Shown: positions 8,323 through 17,652, numbered from the stretch's first letter. The stretch is 64,000 nt of DNA from Actinopolyspora lacussalsi subsp. righensis (GCF_900116555.1 NZ_FPAT01000010.1:62001-126000); one strand, 5' to 3'. A program made the numbers and translations. The notes: generated from the letters alone by a model not told the origin.

Positions 8323-8347
8323 GATCTCCACCGACGTAGGTGAGATC
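8323..8347 (-). promoter_or_regulatory. leader hairpin upstream of Nramp-like gene
   Basis: GATCTC (8323-8328) pairs with GAGATC (8342-8347), extended by ACC/GGT across a one-base bulge, with a six-base loop. It lies in the 5' region of the Nramp-like gene, about 70-90 bases before the start codon. It could be a regulator site or an mRNA structure; no known riboswitch consensus was recognised. Confidence 0.4.
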
Positions 8348-8477
8348 GGGGTGCGGCAGCCGCGGCCAACCCTGGGTTATGGAGCTACCCGTTCCAAGGG
8401 AGTCGTCCCTGCGATAGGCGACATCGCCTCCTGCCGGGTGCGGAAGGATCCGGCGGAAAGTTCTTTCGAACCCCGCT

Positions 8478-10061
8478 TCAGTGCCGTCCCGGTTCACCGT
8501 CGACCCGACGCCACAGCTGTTCGGGGTTGCCCGTAGCGATCGAGCCGGGCAGCAATGCCTCGGGGACGTCCTGGTAGGCCACCGGACGCAGGAACCGCTC
8601 CACGGCCAGGGTGCCCACCGAGGTGCCGCGCGAGTCCGAAGTGGCCGGAAACGGCCCACCGTGGACCATCGCGTGACCCACCTGCACGCCGGTCGGCCAG
8701 CCGTCGAACAGGACGCGTCCCGCGCACCGTTCCAGCAGCGGCAGCAGCGCGGCGGCCTCGGGGTGGTCGGCCGTCGCGGCGTGCACCGTGGCGGTCAGCT
8801 GCCCCTCCAGGTTCCGCGCCACCTCGCGGAGCTGTTCGGCGTCGCGGCACCGGACCACCAGCGAGCACGCGCCGAACACCTCCTGGTGCAGCGACTCGTC
8901 GGCGAGGAACTCGCCCGCGTCGGTGGCCAGCAGGGCGGGGCGGCAGGTGTTCGGCCGGTCCGTCGCGGTTCCCCGAGCCAGCTCCTCGACCGAGGGGTGT
9001 GCCGCGAGCTCGCCCAGCCGGTCCGCGTAGGCGTGGGCGATGTCGGGGGTGAGCATCGTGCTCGGCTCGCTCGCCGCGACCGAGTCGGCGGCGGCGCTCA
9101 GGAACTCCCGCAGCTCCGGACCGTCGACCGCGACGAGCAGCCCCGGATTGGTGCAGAACTGACCGGCTCCCGAGGTCAGCGAGCCGACGAAACCGGTGGC
9201 GATGTCCCCGGCCCGCTCGGCGAGCGCGTTCGGCAGCAGGAACACCGGGTTGGTGCTGCTCATCTCCGCGAACACCGGGATCGGGCGCGGCCGGGACTGC
9301 GCCGCCGCCAGCAGCGCCAGTCCGCCGGAGCGGGAACCGGTGAAGCCGACCGCCTGGATCCGCGGATCAGTGACCAGTGCGGTGCCCAGCTCCGGCCCGG
9401 AGCCGAACAGCATCGAGAAGGTGCCGGCGGGCATGTCGAGCTCGGTGACCGCCCGGGTCACGGCTCGCGCGACCAGCTCGCAGGTGCCGGGGTGGGCGTC
9501 GTGCGCCTTGACCACCACCGGGCAACCGGCGGCCAGCGCGGAGGCGGTGTCACCGCCAGCCACGGAGAAGGCCAGCGGGAAGTTGCTCGCGCCGAACACC
9601 GCCACCGGTCCCAGCGGAATCCGGCGCTGCCTGATGTCGGGCCGTGAACCGGAGCCGTCGGCGGCGGGGGACGGGTCGACGCGTGGGGCCTCGAGGTCGC
9701 CCTGCCGGACCAGCGAGGCGAACATCCGGAGCTGCCCCGTGGTGCGGCCGACCTCGCCGGTCAGCCGTGCCTTCGGCAGACCGCTCTCGGAGTGCGCGCG
9801 TTCGACCAGCGTCTCGTCGAGCGCGTCGATGTTGTCGGCGATCCGGTCCAGCAGCGTCGCACGCTCGTTTCGCGGGGCGGTCCGGTAGGTTGGGAACGCC
9901 TTCTCGGCGGCGGCGCAGGCGCTGTCGACATCGGCGGGGGTGCCGTGGCCGAACTCCGGCTCCATTTCCTCCCCGGTGGCCGGATCGACGGCGCGGATCC
10001 CCGCGCCCTTGCCGAGGACCCCCGTTCCGGCGACGAGCATGTGTCCGGTGGGTCGCGTCAT
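8478..10061 (-). CDS. alpha-ketoglutarate semialdehyde dehydrogenase
   Basis: A 527-residue aldehyde dehydrogenase superfamily enzyme. Visible are FGASNFPLAFS (N-terminal Rossmann part), GFTGSRSGG (cofactor loop), the Glu region FAEMSSTNP and the catalytic Cys in GAGQFCTNPG. This FAEMSS/QFCTNPG form is typical of 2,5-dioxovalerate (ketoglutarate semialdehyde) dehydrogenases, which oxidise the product of the adjacent dehydratase to 2-oxoglutarate with NAD(P). The start is ATG 10061, five bases after the dehydratase stop, with GAGGAG upstream, so the two form an operon. A longer open frame extending upstream is not the real start. It acts in cytoplasmic glucarate/galactarate catabolism. Confidence 0.9.
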   Translation of the reverse strand: MTRPTGHMLVAGTGVLGKGAGIRAVDPATGEEMEPEFGHGTPADVDSACAAAEKAFPTYRTAPRNERATLLDRIADNIDALDETLVERAHSESGLPKARLTGEVGRTTGQLRMFASLVRQGDLEAPRVDPSPAADGSGSRPDIRQRRIPLGPVAVFGASNFPLAFSVAGGDTASALAAGCPVVVKAHDAHPGTCELVARAVTRAVTELDMPAGTFSMLFGSGPELGTALVTDPRIQAVGFTGSRSGGLALLAAAQSRPRPIPVFAEMSSTNPVFLLPNALAERAGDIATGFVGSLTSGAGQFCTNPGLLVAVDGPELREFLSAAADSVAASEPSTMLTPDIAHAYADRLGELAAHPSVEELARGTATDRPNTCRPALLATDAGEFLADESLHQEVFGACSLVVRCRDAEQLREVARNLEGQLTATVHAATADHPEAAALLPLLERCAGRVLFDGWPTGVQVGHAMVHGGPFPATSDSRGTSVGTLAVERFLRPVAYQDVPEALLPGSIATGNPEQLWRRVDGEPGRH

Positions 10062-10066
10062 CGTTC

Positions 10067-10987
10067 TCACTCCTCTGAGATCCGTCGCACGAGGTCGTCG
10101 AGCATCGCCTGTTCGGTTTCGTCCAGATCCACCAGCGGCGTCCGCACCGGTCCCGCGGGGCGGCCGATCACCCGCATGCCCGCCTTGACGATGCTGACCG
10201 CGTAACCGGCCCGGCGGTCCCTGATCTCGCAGTAGGGCAGTACGAACTCGTTCAGATAGCGGTAGACCGTGTTCCGGTCCCGGCGTTGCACCGCGTCGTA
10301 GAACCGCAGGGCGAACTCGGGCACGAAGTTGAACATCGCCGAGGAGTACGTGCTCACACCCATTTCCAGATAGGGCAGTGCGAACGTCTCGGCGGTGGGC
10401 AGTCCTCCGATGTAGGTGAGGCGGTCGCCCAGGCGGGAGTAGATGCGCGTCATCCGTTCGATGTCGCCGACGCCGTCCTTGAAACCGATCAGGTTCGGGC
10501 AGTCCTCGGCCAGTCGCGCCACCGTGGTGTCGGTGAAGATCGCGTTGGCACGGCTGTAGATGATCACACCGAGGTCGGTGGCGGCGCAGACGCGGCGAAC
10601 GTGCGCCGCGAGCCCCTCCTGGTCGGCCTCGGTGAGGTAGGGCGGCAGCAACAGCAGTCCGTGCGCTCCCGACCGCTCGGCGGCCCGGGCCATCTCCACC
10701 GCCGTGGCCGTGCCGTATCCGGCGGGAGCGATCACCGGCAGGTCCCGTGGCACCTCCTCGACCGCGGCGGTGACCGCCCTCTCGACCTCGGCCGGGGTGA
10801 GGGAGAAGAACTCCCCGGTCCCGCCCGCCGCGAACAGCCCGGCGGCGCCGTACCCACCCAGCCATCGGATGTTCTCGCGGTAGGCGGACTCGTCGAGGCT
10901 CAGGTCCTGCCGAAAGTGGGTCACCGGGAACGAGAGCAGCCCGGAAGCCAGCCGTCGGGCGACCTCGGATGGTGAGAGGTGGGGCAT
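10067..10987 (-). CDS. kdgD: 5-dehydro-4-deoxyglucarate dehydratase
   Basis: A 306-residue DapA/N-acetylneuraminate lyase family TIM barrel. Key features are [10 protein letters not shown] near residue 55, the Tyr in IIYSRAN, and the Schiff-base Lys in GFKDGVGD. These signatures and its position before a ketoglutarate-semialdehyde dehydrogenase indicate KDG dehydratase/decarboxylase, converting 5-dehydro-4-deoxyglucarate to 2,5-dioxopentanoate. The start is ATG 10987. It is divergent from a LysR-type gene, the usual regulatory arrangement for this pathway. Confidence 0.9.
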   Translation of the reverse strand: MPHLSPSEVARRLASGLLSFPVTHFRQDLSLDESAYRENIRWLGGYGAAGLFAAGGTGEFFSLTPAEVERAVTAAVEEVPRDLPVIAPAGYGTATAVEMARAAERSGAHGLLLLPPYLTEADQEGLAAHVRRVCAATDLGVIIYSRANAIFTDTTVARLAEDCPNLIGFKDGVGDIERMTRIYSRLGDRLTYIGGLPTAETFALPYLEMGVSTYSSAMFNFVPEFALRFYDAVQRRDRNTVYRYLNEFVLPYCEIRDRRAGYAVSIVKAGMRVIGRPAGPVRTPLVDLDETEQAMLDDLVRRISEE

Positions 10988-11033
10988 CGGTTCGTCTTCC
11001 TCCGGTTACGAACGTTGGTTGGAGGTGACGCTA

Positions 11034-11061
11034 GAGTTAACCATCGATGCACGTCTAACTC
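11034..11061. promoter_or_regulatory. candidate LysR operator dyad
   Basis: GAGTTA (11034-11039) and TAACTC (11056-11061) form an inverted repeat with 16 bases between the arms. It sits in the 108-base divergent region between kdgD and the LysR gene, about 35 bases before the LysR start. Confidence 0.5.
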
Positions 11062-11095
11062 CGATTAAGCATCCACCAATACCCCGAAAGCATCG

Positions 11096-11968
11096 ATGTT
11101 CACACTGACCCAGCTGTCCGGTTTCGTCGCGGTCGCCGAGGAAGGCCACTTCGGGAGGGCCGCGCAGCGGCTGCGCATGACCCAGCCCCCGCTGAGCCGG
11201 CAGATCCAGCAACTGGAGAAGGAACTACAGGTCCGGCTGTTCCACCGGGACAGCCGGACGGTGTGGCTCACCCCGGCCGGGCGCGCGTTCCTACCGGACG
11301 CGCGGAGGCTGCTCTACGAGGCCGACAGCGCCGCGCTCTCGGCTCGTCGGGTGACCGCGGGCCAGGAAGGGGTGGTGCGGGTGGGATTCACCGCGACCTC
11401 GGCCTACGGTGTGCTGGGCGGGATGATCGACACGGCTCGACAGCACCTGCCGCACGTCGAGCTCGTGCTGCGCGAACTGGTCACCAGGGAGCAGCTCGAA
11501 CGGCTCTCCTCCGGAGCGCTCGACCTCGGGCTGGTGCGACCACCGGGCAGGCAGGACCTGCGGTCCCGACTGCTGCGCCGCGAGCCGCTGCTGGCGGCGC
11601 TGCCCGCGAACCACCCGCTGGCCTCGGAACCCGGACCGTTGGAGTTGAGCGCCTTCGACGGCGCCGACGTGGTGACCTACTCGCCCTCCGAGGCGCGCTA
11701 CTTCCACGAGTTGCTGGTGGGCGTCTTCCGGGATGCCGCGGTGCGGCCGAACTACGTGCAGTACGTGAGCCAGGTGCACACCCTGCTGGCGCTGGTGGAG
11801 GTGGGGCTGGGGATCACCCTCGTGCCGTCCATCGCCACCCGGCTCCGGCTGGACGGCGTCGTGTTCCGGGAGGTGCGCCTGCCCGAACCGGAACCGGTGG
11901 AGCTGCACCTGGCCTGGCGGGACGGCAACGACAACCCGGCGCTGCACGCGCTGCTGGAGTCGCTGTGA
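11096..11968 (+). CDS. LysR-family regulator of the glucarate cassette
   Basis: A 290-residue protein with a classical N-terminal LysR helix-turn-helix (LSGFVAVAEEGHFGRAAQRLRMTQPPLSRQIQQLE) and a periplasmic-binding-like effector domain (GVVRVGFTATSAYGVL, then LVEVGLGITLVPSIA). The divergent position next to kdgD and the aldehyde dehydrogenase suggests it controls that operon, probably with a sugar acid as inducer. The start is ATG 11096; only a weak GAAAG precedes it. Its target sites are probably in the 10,988-11,095 region. Confidence 0.9.
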   Translation: MFTLTQLSGFVAVAEEGHFGRAAQRLRMTQPPLSRQIQQLEKELQVRLFHRDSRTVWLTPAGRAFLPDARRLLYEADSAALSARRVTAGQEGVVRVGFTATSAYGVLGGMIDTARQHLPHVELVLRELVTREQLERLSSGALDLGLVRPPGRQDLRSRLLRREPLLAALPANHPLASEPGPLELSAFDGADVVTYSPSEARYFHELLVGVFRDAAVRPNYVQYVSQVHTLLALVEVGLGITLVPSIATRLRLDGVVFREVRLPEPEPVELHLAWRDGNDNPALHALLESL

Positions 11969-12326
11969 TACCTCGCTCGGGTCGAGCCGATCCATCGCCC
12001 AGACATGTCGGACGGGATCCGCTCGTCGGTGAGCGACCGCTCTCGGGAACCGGGTGTTGCCGGAAGCTGCAGGGTGAGCTTCGTTCGCTTCCCGCGTCGT
12101 GCCGAGCTGGTCTAGCGTTCGTTGCCGAGTCGACGAACAGTAAGTGACTCCGGCGGCTCACCGGCCTTGACCGGGGACGGCATCCGGAACCCGACACCGT
12201 TCGACGGCGGGAACCGCCGGGATTCGGGGACGAGAACAGTGTGATGAGCGGAGCGACCCGACACCGGGCGAGCCCGGTCCGCGGCACGGAGGGTGCCGAT
12301 CGTTTTCGAAGGGCGGGCAGTTATTC
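11969..12326. promoter_or_regulatory. boundary region upstream of the biosynthetic cluster
   Basis: There is no credible gene in 358 bases. The interval holds a dyad GTTCGT-N10-ACGAAC (12117-12138) and a tight hairpin CGGCGG-GAA-CCGCCG (12205-12219). One or both may belong to the promoter of the operon that begins with the CLF-like gene, or to the terminator of the LysR gene. No clear -35/-10 pair was found. Confidence 0.35.
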
Positions 12327-13394
12327 GTGATTATCTCCGGGTTTTCCGTGATTTCCTCCTACGGTATCGGCTTCTCCGCATTCGAGTCGGGAATCGGTGA
12401 CGAACGATGCGCGCTGTCCACAATTGATTCGGATGACGGTGGATCCGTTCCCGGGGTGGGGCGGGTCCCGGAATTCGACGTGCGTTCCGTGCTCGGCGAC
12501 GACTCCGTCAAAATCGACAGGCTGGGCAGGCCAGCTGCCCTGGCGATGGGAACCGTCGGATTGCTGCTCGACGAGTACGACACCGAAAATACTGTCGCCG
12601 AGCGACGTGGCATCGTGCTGGGCGGTGCCATGATGACGGCGGATCGGTCGATGAGCATCATGCGGGAGTCACTGACCGGAGCGGCGCCGTACCACGTGGA
12701 TCCCAAGCTGCTGCCCGGCAGCGCGATGAACTATCCGAGTTCGCAGTGCGCGATCCGCTACGGCCTCAAGGGACTCAACTCGACCGTGACCACGGGCAGG
12801 CTCACCGGGCTCTCCGCTCTCAACTACACGCGGCGGATGCACGCGCGTGGCCGCGCGGACGTCGTCCTGGCAGGCGCGGTCGAGGATCTCAACCAGCAGC
12901 GTTGTCGCCTGGTCGGGCAGGCTCACGGGCAGCGTCGCTCACCGCTCGGTGAAGGCGCGTGCGTCTTCCTGACCGAATCCGAGGAGTCCGCCCGGCGACA
13001 CGGTCGCTCGAACCTGGTCGAGGTTCTCTCGCTCGAGTTCGGGACGGCGACGTCGGTGGAGTCGGTGGGTGAGGTGCTGGCCCACCGGATCACGAGGGCA
13101 CTGCACCGTTCCGGACTGGTCGCCGAGGACGTGTGGGCCGTCGCCGTGTCCGCCCCGGACGGCCCCGCGCGGATCGAGGAGTTGAACGCCGTCAGCACCA
13201 CGATCCGTGACCAGCCCAGGGTGTTCGCCGTCGATCACCTGATCGGCGATACCGATGGGGCGTCCAGCTGTTTCCAACTGCTGGGCGGACTCGTCCGGGC
13301 GAGACGCGATCCGGTTCCGGGCGGAAACATTCTTCTCGTCACTTCGGTGGATCCCGATGGGCAAGTCGGCTGCGGATTGTTCCGTATCCACTGA
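12327..13394 (+). CDS. chain-length-factor-like ketosynthase partner (orphan)
   Basis: A 355-residue thiolase-fold protein of the type II PKS KS-beta/CLF kind. NYPSSQCAIRYGLKGLN precedes the nucleophile elbow, where STVTTGRLTG replaces the usual TACSSG, so the active-site Cys is absent. The C-terminal part retains the fold but lacks the HGTGT and GH-type His motifs. CLFs heterodimerise with a KS and set chain length. It is similar to the CLF at 25446 and may pair with the KS at 26579, which otherwise lacks a partner. The start is GTG 12327 after GGGCGGG. It is the first gene of the PAL/ligase/isomerase operon. Confidence 0.75.
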   Translation: MIISGFSVISSYGIGFSAFESGIGDERCALSTIDSDDGGSVPGVGRVPEFDVRSVLGDDSVKIDRLGRPAALAMGTVGLLLDEYDTENTVAERRGIVLGGAMMTADRSMSIMRESLTGAAPYHVDPKLLPGSAMNYPSSQCAIRYGLKGLNSTVTTGRLTGLSALNYTRRMHARGRADVVLAGAVEDLNQQRCRLVGQAHGQRRSPLGEGACVFLTESEESARRHGRSNLVEVLSLEFGTATSVESVGEVLAHRITRALHRSGLVAEDVWAVAVSAPDGPARIEELNAVSTTIRDQPRVFAVDHLIGDTDGASSCFQLLGGLVRARRDPVPGGNILLVTSVDPDGQVGCGLFRIH

Positions 13395-13446
13395 TGTCCC
13401 GGAAAGAAATTCTTCACGGAGAACGAACAGTTACGCAGGGGCGCGC

Positions 13447-15060
13447 ATGACACAATCGCTCGTTCCGTGCCAGCACGTCGGCAGCACGACGCTGGACGGT
13501 CACGACGTGGCACTCGAAGACATCGTCCGCCTCGCCCGGGACCCGCGGGCCGGGACAGTGGAACTGTCCGAGTGGGCCAGGCAGCGGATCGCCGGATCCG
13601 ACGAATTCAAACACCAGCTCATCGACACCGGAGTGCCCATCTACGGAGTGACCTCGGGCTTCGGTGACAGCAACACTCGCCAGATCTCCAAACGGAAGTC
13701 CGGTGCGCTGCAGCACAGCCTGGTCCGTTTCCTCTCCTGCGGTACCGGGCCGTACGCGACACACGATGTGATCAGGGCGACCATGATCGTGCGGGCGAAC
13801 TGCCTGGCGAGGGGATGGTCGGGCGTGCGTCCGGAACTGGTCCAGCTCCTGGTGGACTGCATCAACGAGCGGATCCTCCCGCGGATTCCGGAACGGGGAT
13901 CCGTGGGTGCCAGCGGCGACCTGGTCCCGTTGGCCTATTTGGCGGGAATGCTGACCGGCGAGTCGACCGTCTGGCATCGCGAGGAGAGCAAACCGGCGTG
14001 GCAGGCGCTACGCGAATCCGGGCTGGAGCCGGTGTCGCTGGCGCCGAAGGAAGGGCTGGCGCTGGTCAACGGCACTTCGTTCATGTCCGGCTATGCCGTG
14101 TTGGCCGCGCACGACGCCGAACAGCTGGCCTACGCGGCCGAGGTGTGCACCGCGCTCGCTTCCCAGGTGCTGCTCGGAAACCCCGGACACTTCGCCGGTT
14201 TCCTGGCCGAGCAGAAGCCGCACCCGGGGGTGATCACCAGTGCCGAGACCGTCCGGAACATGCTGGTCGACGAGGCGGAGTACCTGGCCGGGCAGTCCGA
14301 AGCGGCTCCGGACGTGGACTTCCGGGTTCTGGAACGACCCATCCAGGATCGCTACTCGGTCCGTTGCTGTCCGCACGTCGCCGGGGTGCTGCGGGACACG
14401 GTCGACTGGGTGAACAAGTGGCTCGCGGTCGAGGTGAACTCCTCCAACGACAATCCGCTTTTCGACGTGCAGCACTCGGTCGTCCGCAACGGGGGCAACT
14501 TCTACGGCGGCCACGTCGGACAGGCCATGGACTCACTGAAGACGGCCGTCGCCAGTGTCGCCGACATGCTGGATCGGCAGCTCGAACTGGTCGTCGACGA
14601 GAAGTTCAACAACGGTCTTACTCCGAATCTGGTGCCCAGGACGGAAGCCGAGGACTACGAGGCCGGGCTGTGCCACGGGTTCAAGGGAATGCAGCTCACG
14701 GCCTCCGCCCTCACCGCCGAGGCGCTCAAGCTGACCAATCCCGCGACTTCGTTCTCGCGCTCCACCGAAGCCCACAACCAGGACAAGGTCAGCATGGGCA
14801 CCATCGCCGCGCGCGACGCCCGTTCGGTGGTGGAGCTCGCCCAGCAGGTCACCGCGATTCACCTGATCGCGTTGTGCCAGGCCGTGGATCTTCGCGGAAC
14901 CGAGGTGCTCACCAACGCCACTCGCGCGGTTTACGAACGGGTCCGCGGTGTGTCGGACTTCCTCGAGTGGGACAGGCCGCTGGACAGCGACATCGAGGCA
15001 GTGACCTCACTGATCACTTCCGGGCAGCTGCGCACCGCCGCGTTCGAAGGAGGTGCGTGA
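13447..15060 (+). CDS. MIO-dependent aromatic amino acid ammonia-lyase, PAL-like
   Basis: A 537-residue member of the HAL/PAL/TAL superfamily. The self-forming MIO cofactor triad is A155-S156-G157 in GSVGASGDLVPLAYLAG, and the catalytic Tyr lies in YGVTSGFGD. The selectivity pair in LQHSLVRFLSCG is F95-L96; Phe-Leu marks Phe-specific enzymes, whereas His-Leu marks Tyr lyases and Ser-His histidases. I therefore predict Phe to trans-cinnamate plus ammonia. A 2,3-aminomutase giving beta-Phe is the main alternative. The start is ATG 13447; an upstream extension overlaps the CLF gene out of frame. It abuts the CoA-ligase gene (TGATG), which supports a cinnamate to cinnamoyl-CoA route as in EncP/EncN of enterocin. 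Confidence 0.85.
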   Translation: MTQSLVPCQHVGSTTLDGHDVALEDIVRLARDPRAGTVELSEWARQRIAGSDEFKHQLIDTGVPIYGVTSGFGDSNTRQISKRKSGALQHSLVRFLSCGTGPYATHDVIRATMIVRANCLARGWSGVRPELVQLLVDCINERILPRIPERGSVGASGDLVPLAYLAGMLTGESTVWHREESKPAWQALRESGLEPVSLAPKEGLALVNGTSFMSGYAVLAAHDAEQLAYAAEVCTALASQVLLGNPGHFAGFLAEQKPHPGVITSAETVRNMLVDEAEYLAGQSEAAPDVDFRVLERPIQDRYSVRCCPHVAGVLRDTVDWVNKWLAVEVNSSNDNPLFDVQHSVVRNGGNFYGGHVGQAMDSLKTAVASVADMLDRQLELVVDEKFNNGLTPNLVPRTEAEDYEAGLCHGFKGMQLTASALTAEALKLTNPATSFSRSTEAHNQDKVSMGTIAARDARSVVELAQQVTAIHLIALCQAVDLRGTEVLTNATRAVYERVRGVSDFLEWDRPLDSDIEAVTSLITSGQLRTAAFEGGA

Positions 15061-16874
15061 TGACTCTCGCGACCTTCACGCACCACGACGTCCTGGACGA
15101 GGAACGGCCGGACGGCACGCGGGTGCTGCGCACCGCGGAACCACTGGCCGCGCACCCGGACTCGCTCGGCGAGGTACTCCGGTACTGGGCGGAGCGCACC
15201 CCCGATCGGGTCCTGGCCGCCGAGCGGGACTCCACGGGACAATGGTGTTCGTCGAGCTATGCCGACAGCTCGGCCCGCGCCCTGCGTATCGCCGCCTCGC
15301 TGCTCGATCGAGGGCTGGACGGCACACGTCCGGTGATGGTGCTGTCCGGAAACTCGCTCGAACATCTGATGATCACGCTCGCCTGCTACACCGTCGGCAT
15401 CCCGGTTGTGCCGGTCAGCGTCGCCTACTCGCTGCGCTCCGGTGACCACGAGCGGTTGCGGGCCATTACGGAACTCGTCACGCCCGGGGCGGTGTACGCC
15501 GAGGACGGTGAGACCTACCGGCAAGCACTTCGCACGGTGGTATCCGCCACGGCGGGAGGCTGCGTCCCCGTCGTTTCGCGTTCCCCGGGGGAAGGGCAGC
15601 TCAGCTACGAGGAACTGTGTGACACCGAACCCGCCGAGGCGGTGTGGCGGGCACGTCGGGCGGTCACTCCGGAGACCGTGGCCAAGATCCTTTTCACATC
15701 CGGATCCACCGGTACGCCGAAGGGGGTGCGCAACACTCATCGGATGTTGTGCGCCAACCAGCAGATGCTGCGGCAGATATGGCCGTTCCTGGCGGAGGAA
15801 CCACCGGTACTCACCGATTGGCTGCCCTGGAGTCACACCTTCGGCGGCAACCACAATCTCCACCTGGCGCTCTACAACGGCGGCAGCATCCACCTGGACG
15901 ACGGCAAACCGAGCGATGCGGACTTCGAACGCACGATCGAAGCCCTGCGAGACGTTCCTCCGACCATCTGCGTGAACGTGCCCTCCGGTTATGCCATGTT
16001 GGCCGATCGCGTGGAACGCGATCCCGCGCTCGGTGAGCGGATCTTCTCCGCGGCGAGGATCCTGCTCTACGCCGGCGCGGACATGCCGGGGGAACTCCGT
16101 ACCCGGCTGGCGAGGCTCGCGAGCACCACCAGCGGGCGCGACATAGCCGTGGTGTCCTCGTGGGGAGCGACCGAAACGGGACCCGCGGCCACCTCGACCC
16201 ACGGGCGGGCCGAGTCCGGGATCGGCATTCCGCTTCCCGGCGTCTCGGTCAAGCTCGTACCGCACGGGACCGGGCTGGAAACCCGGGTGCACGGTCCCTC
16301 GGTCACTCCTGGCTACCTCGGCGGTCGATCGCTGGACCTCGACGAGGAGGGGTACTACCGCACGGGTGACCTCACTCGGTTCGTCGACGAGAACGTCCCC
16401 GGCCGGGGGTTGGTGTTCGAGGGCAGGGCGGCCGAGAACTTCAAGCTGAGCAACGCCACCTGGATATCCACGGCGCGAGTACGCCGCTCCCTGTTGGACG
16501 CGACCGCCCTCATCACCGATGTCGTACTGCTCGGTACGAATCGGCCTTACGTCGTGGCACTCGGTTGGATCAGCCTGGATCAGGCGAACGAGTTGCTGGG
16601 AACCTCCTCCTCCGACATCGCCGAGCTGCTCGGGCACGAGACGCTGCGAAAGGCGCTGGCCGAGGCCCTGCGAGAGGCCAACGCGGAGTCGGCTCCCTCC
16701 GCACGAGTGCGACGGTTCCTGCCGCTGGCCGGTCCGCCTCGGATCGAGGCGGGCGAGATCACCGACAAGGGTTATGTGAACGCGACCGCCGTCGTCGACA
16801 ACCGGGCAGAACTCGTCGAGGCGCTGTACCGGGACCACGTTGCCCCATCGGTGGTCACCCCGATCGGAGAGTGA
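15060..16874 (+). CDS. feruloyl-CoA-synthetase-like aryl acid ligase
   Basis: A 604-residue ANL-superfamily adenylating enzyme. Core motifs are the P-loop FTSGSTGTPKGV, SWGATETGPAATST, YYRTGDLTRF and EGRAAENFKLSNATWIS. The C-terminal GEITDKGYVNATAV, with its catalytic Lys, is characteristic of feruloyl-CoA synthetases (Fcs). It should activate cinnamate or another phenylpropenoic acid as the CoA thioester, or load it on the ACP. The ATG at 15060 overlaps the PAL stop by one base, so expression is coupled and the lyase product is the natural substrate. It would provide the aromatic primer for the ketosynthases. No aryl-ring hydroxylase is seen in the window. Confidence 0.85.
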   Translation: MTLATFTHHDVLDEERPDGTRVLRTAEPLAAHPDSLGEVLRYWAERTPDRVLAAERDSTGQWCSSSYADSSARALRIAASLLDRGLDGTRPVMVLSGNSLEHLMITLACYTVGIPVVPVSVAYSLRSGDHERLRAITELVTPGAVYAEDGETYRQALRTVVSATAGGCVPVVSRSPGEGQLSYEELCDTEPAEAVWRARRAVTPETVAKILFTSGSTGTPKGVRNTHRMLCANQQMLRQIWPFLAEEPPVLTDWLPWSHTFGGNHNLHLALYNGGSIHLDDGKPSDADFERTIEALRDVPPTICVNVPSGYAMLADRVERDPALGERIFSAARILLYAGADMPGELRTRLARLASTTSGRDIAVVSSWGATETGPAATSTHGRAESGIGIPLPGVSVKLVPHGTGLETRVHGPSVTPGYLGGRSLDLDEEGYYRTGDLTRFVDENVPGRGLVFEGRAAENFKLSNATWISTARVRRSLLDATALITDVVLLGTNRPYVVALGWISLDQANELLGTSSSDIAELLGHETLRKALAEALREANAESAPSARVRRFLPLAGPPRIEAGEITDKGYVNATAVVDNRAELVEALYRDHVAPSVVTPIGE

Positions 16875-16882
16875 GGAACGAA

Positions 16883-17584
16883 ATGCCGGAGGAACCACAG
16901 GCGAAGTTCTTCTTCTCGTTGCGCAGTCCGTACTCGTGGCTCTCCTATCTGCGGTTCGTCGAGTGTCACGGGGATCTGGTTCACAAGCTGCGGTGGATCC
17001 CCACCTGGGAGCCGGACGGGTCCACCGAGAGTGCGTTGCGCGCCGTGGGCGGTTCGGTCGTCTACACGGAGATGTCCCGTGCGAAGAACCTCTACATCCT
17101 GCGCGACGTCACGCGCCGCACCCGGGAATCCGGTACTGCGATGAAGTGGCCGCTGGACAGGCAGCCGGTGTGGGAGGTGCCGCATCTGGCGTACCTGCGT
17201 GCCCACGATCACGGGCGCGGAGCCGAGTACGTGGCGGCGGCGTATCGAGCTCGATGGGAACAGGGACGCGACATCTGCGATCGCTCGACGGTGGCCGAGA
17301 TCGGCGAATCGCTGGGGCTGGATCCGGACGAGCTGGCCACCGCCTCGGACGATCCCGGGTTGCGCGAGCGCGGGGTACGGTGCTTGCTGGAAGTCGGGGC
17401 CGAGGAGGTCTTCGGAGTGCCGTTCTTCGTCACCGGTTCCGCCCGCTTCTGGGGAGTGGACCGCTTGGAGGAGTTCGTCGAGGAGGTCCGCTCTCCCCGG
17501 GTGTCGTCCGGGAGCACGGCTGACGACGAGTCGGGGCGAGTCACGTGGACCCTGGACTACGGTCACGCCGGGGGGTGTGGCTGA
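16883..17584 (+). CDS. DsbA/HCCA-isomerase-like protein 1
   Basis: A 233-residue thioredoxin-fold protein of the DsbA / 2-hydroxychromene-2-carboxylate isomerase group: FFFSLRSPYSWLSY at the start, VPFFVTGSARFWGVDRLEEF (cis-Pro and C-terminal region) at the end. The residue corresponding to the catalytic Ser of HCCA isomerases is S15 in RSPYSW. Proteins of this type recur in cinnamoyl-lipid and polyene type II PKS clusters, where they are implicated in cis/trans double-bond isomerisation. The start is ATG 16883 after GTGAGGA. It shares ancestry with the second copy at 23405 (both have a VWEVPHLAYL/RWEVPHLAYL segment and a YRARWE segment). Confidence 0.75.
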   Translation: MPEEPQAKFFFSLRSPYSWLSYLRFVECHGDLVHKLRWIPTWEPDGSTESALRAVGGSVVYTEMSRAKNLYILRDVTRRTRESGTAMKWPLDRQPVWEVPHLAYLRAHDHGRGAEYVAAAYRARWEQGRDICDRSTVAEIGESLGLDPDELATASDDPGLRERGVRCLLEVGAEEVFGVPFFVTGSARFWGVDRLEEFVEEVRSPRVSSGSTADDESGRVTWTLDYGHAGGCG

Positions 17585-17621
17585 GGCGGAACAGGGGCTC
17601 ACGACTCCGGTGATCACGACT

Positions 17622-17652
17622 CCGGTGCCCGCGTCGCCGACGCGGGCACCGG
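17622..17652. terminator. strong bidirectional terminator
   Basis: A perfect 14-base stem (CCGGTGCCCGCGTC at 17622-17635 with its complement at 17639-17652) has a three-base loop. It lies between the convergent isomerase and ACP genes. Confidence 0.85.

Noticed and set aside
8478-10865. A single 795-residue reverse-strand frame
   Set aside because: Its N-terminal part is out of frame with, and overlaps, the clearly real kdgD gene. The dehydrogenase starts at ATG 10061 with its own ribosome site.
13447-15060. Calling the MIO enzyme a histidine ammonia-lyase
   Set aside because: The selectivity residues are Phe-Leu, not Ser-His as in histidases, and no histidine-utilisation genes are nearby.
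13815-16874. A 1019-residue forward frame covering part of the PAL gene and the whole ligase
   Set aside because: The first 415 residues are a shadow of the PAL gene in another frame. The ligase has its own start at 15060, coupled to the PAL stop.
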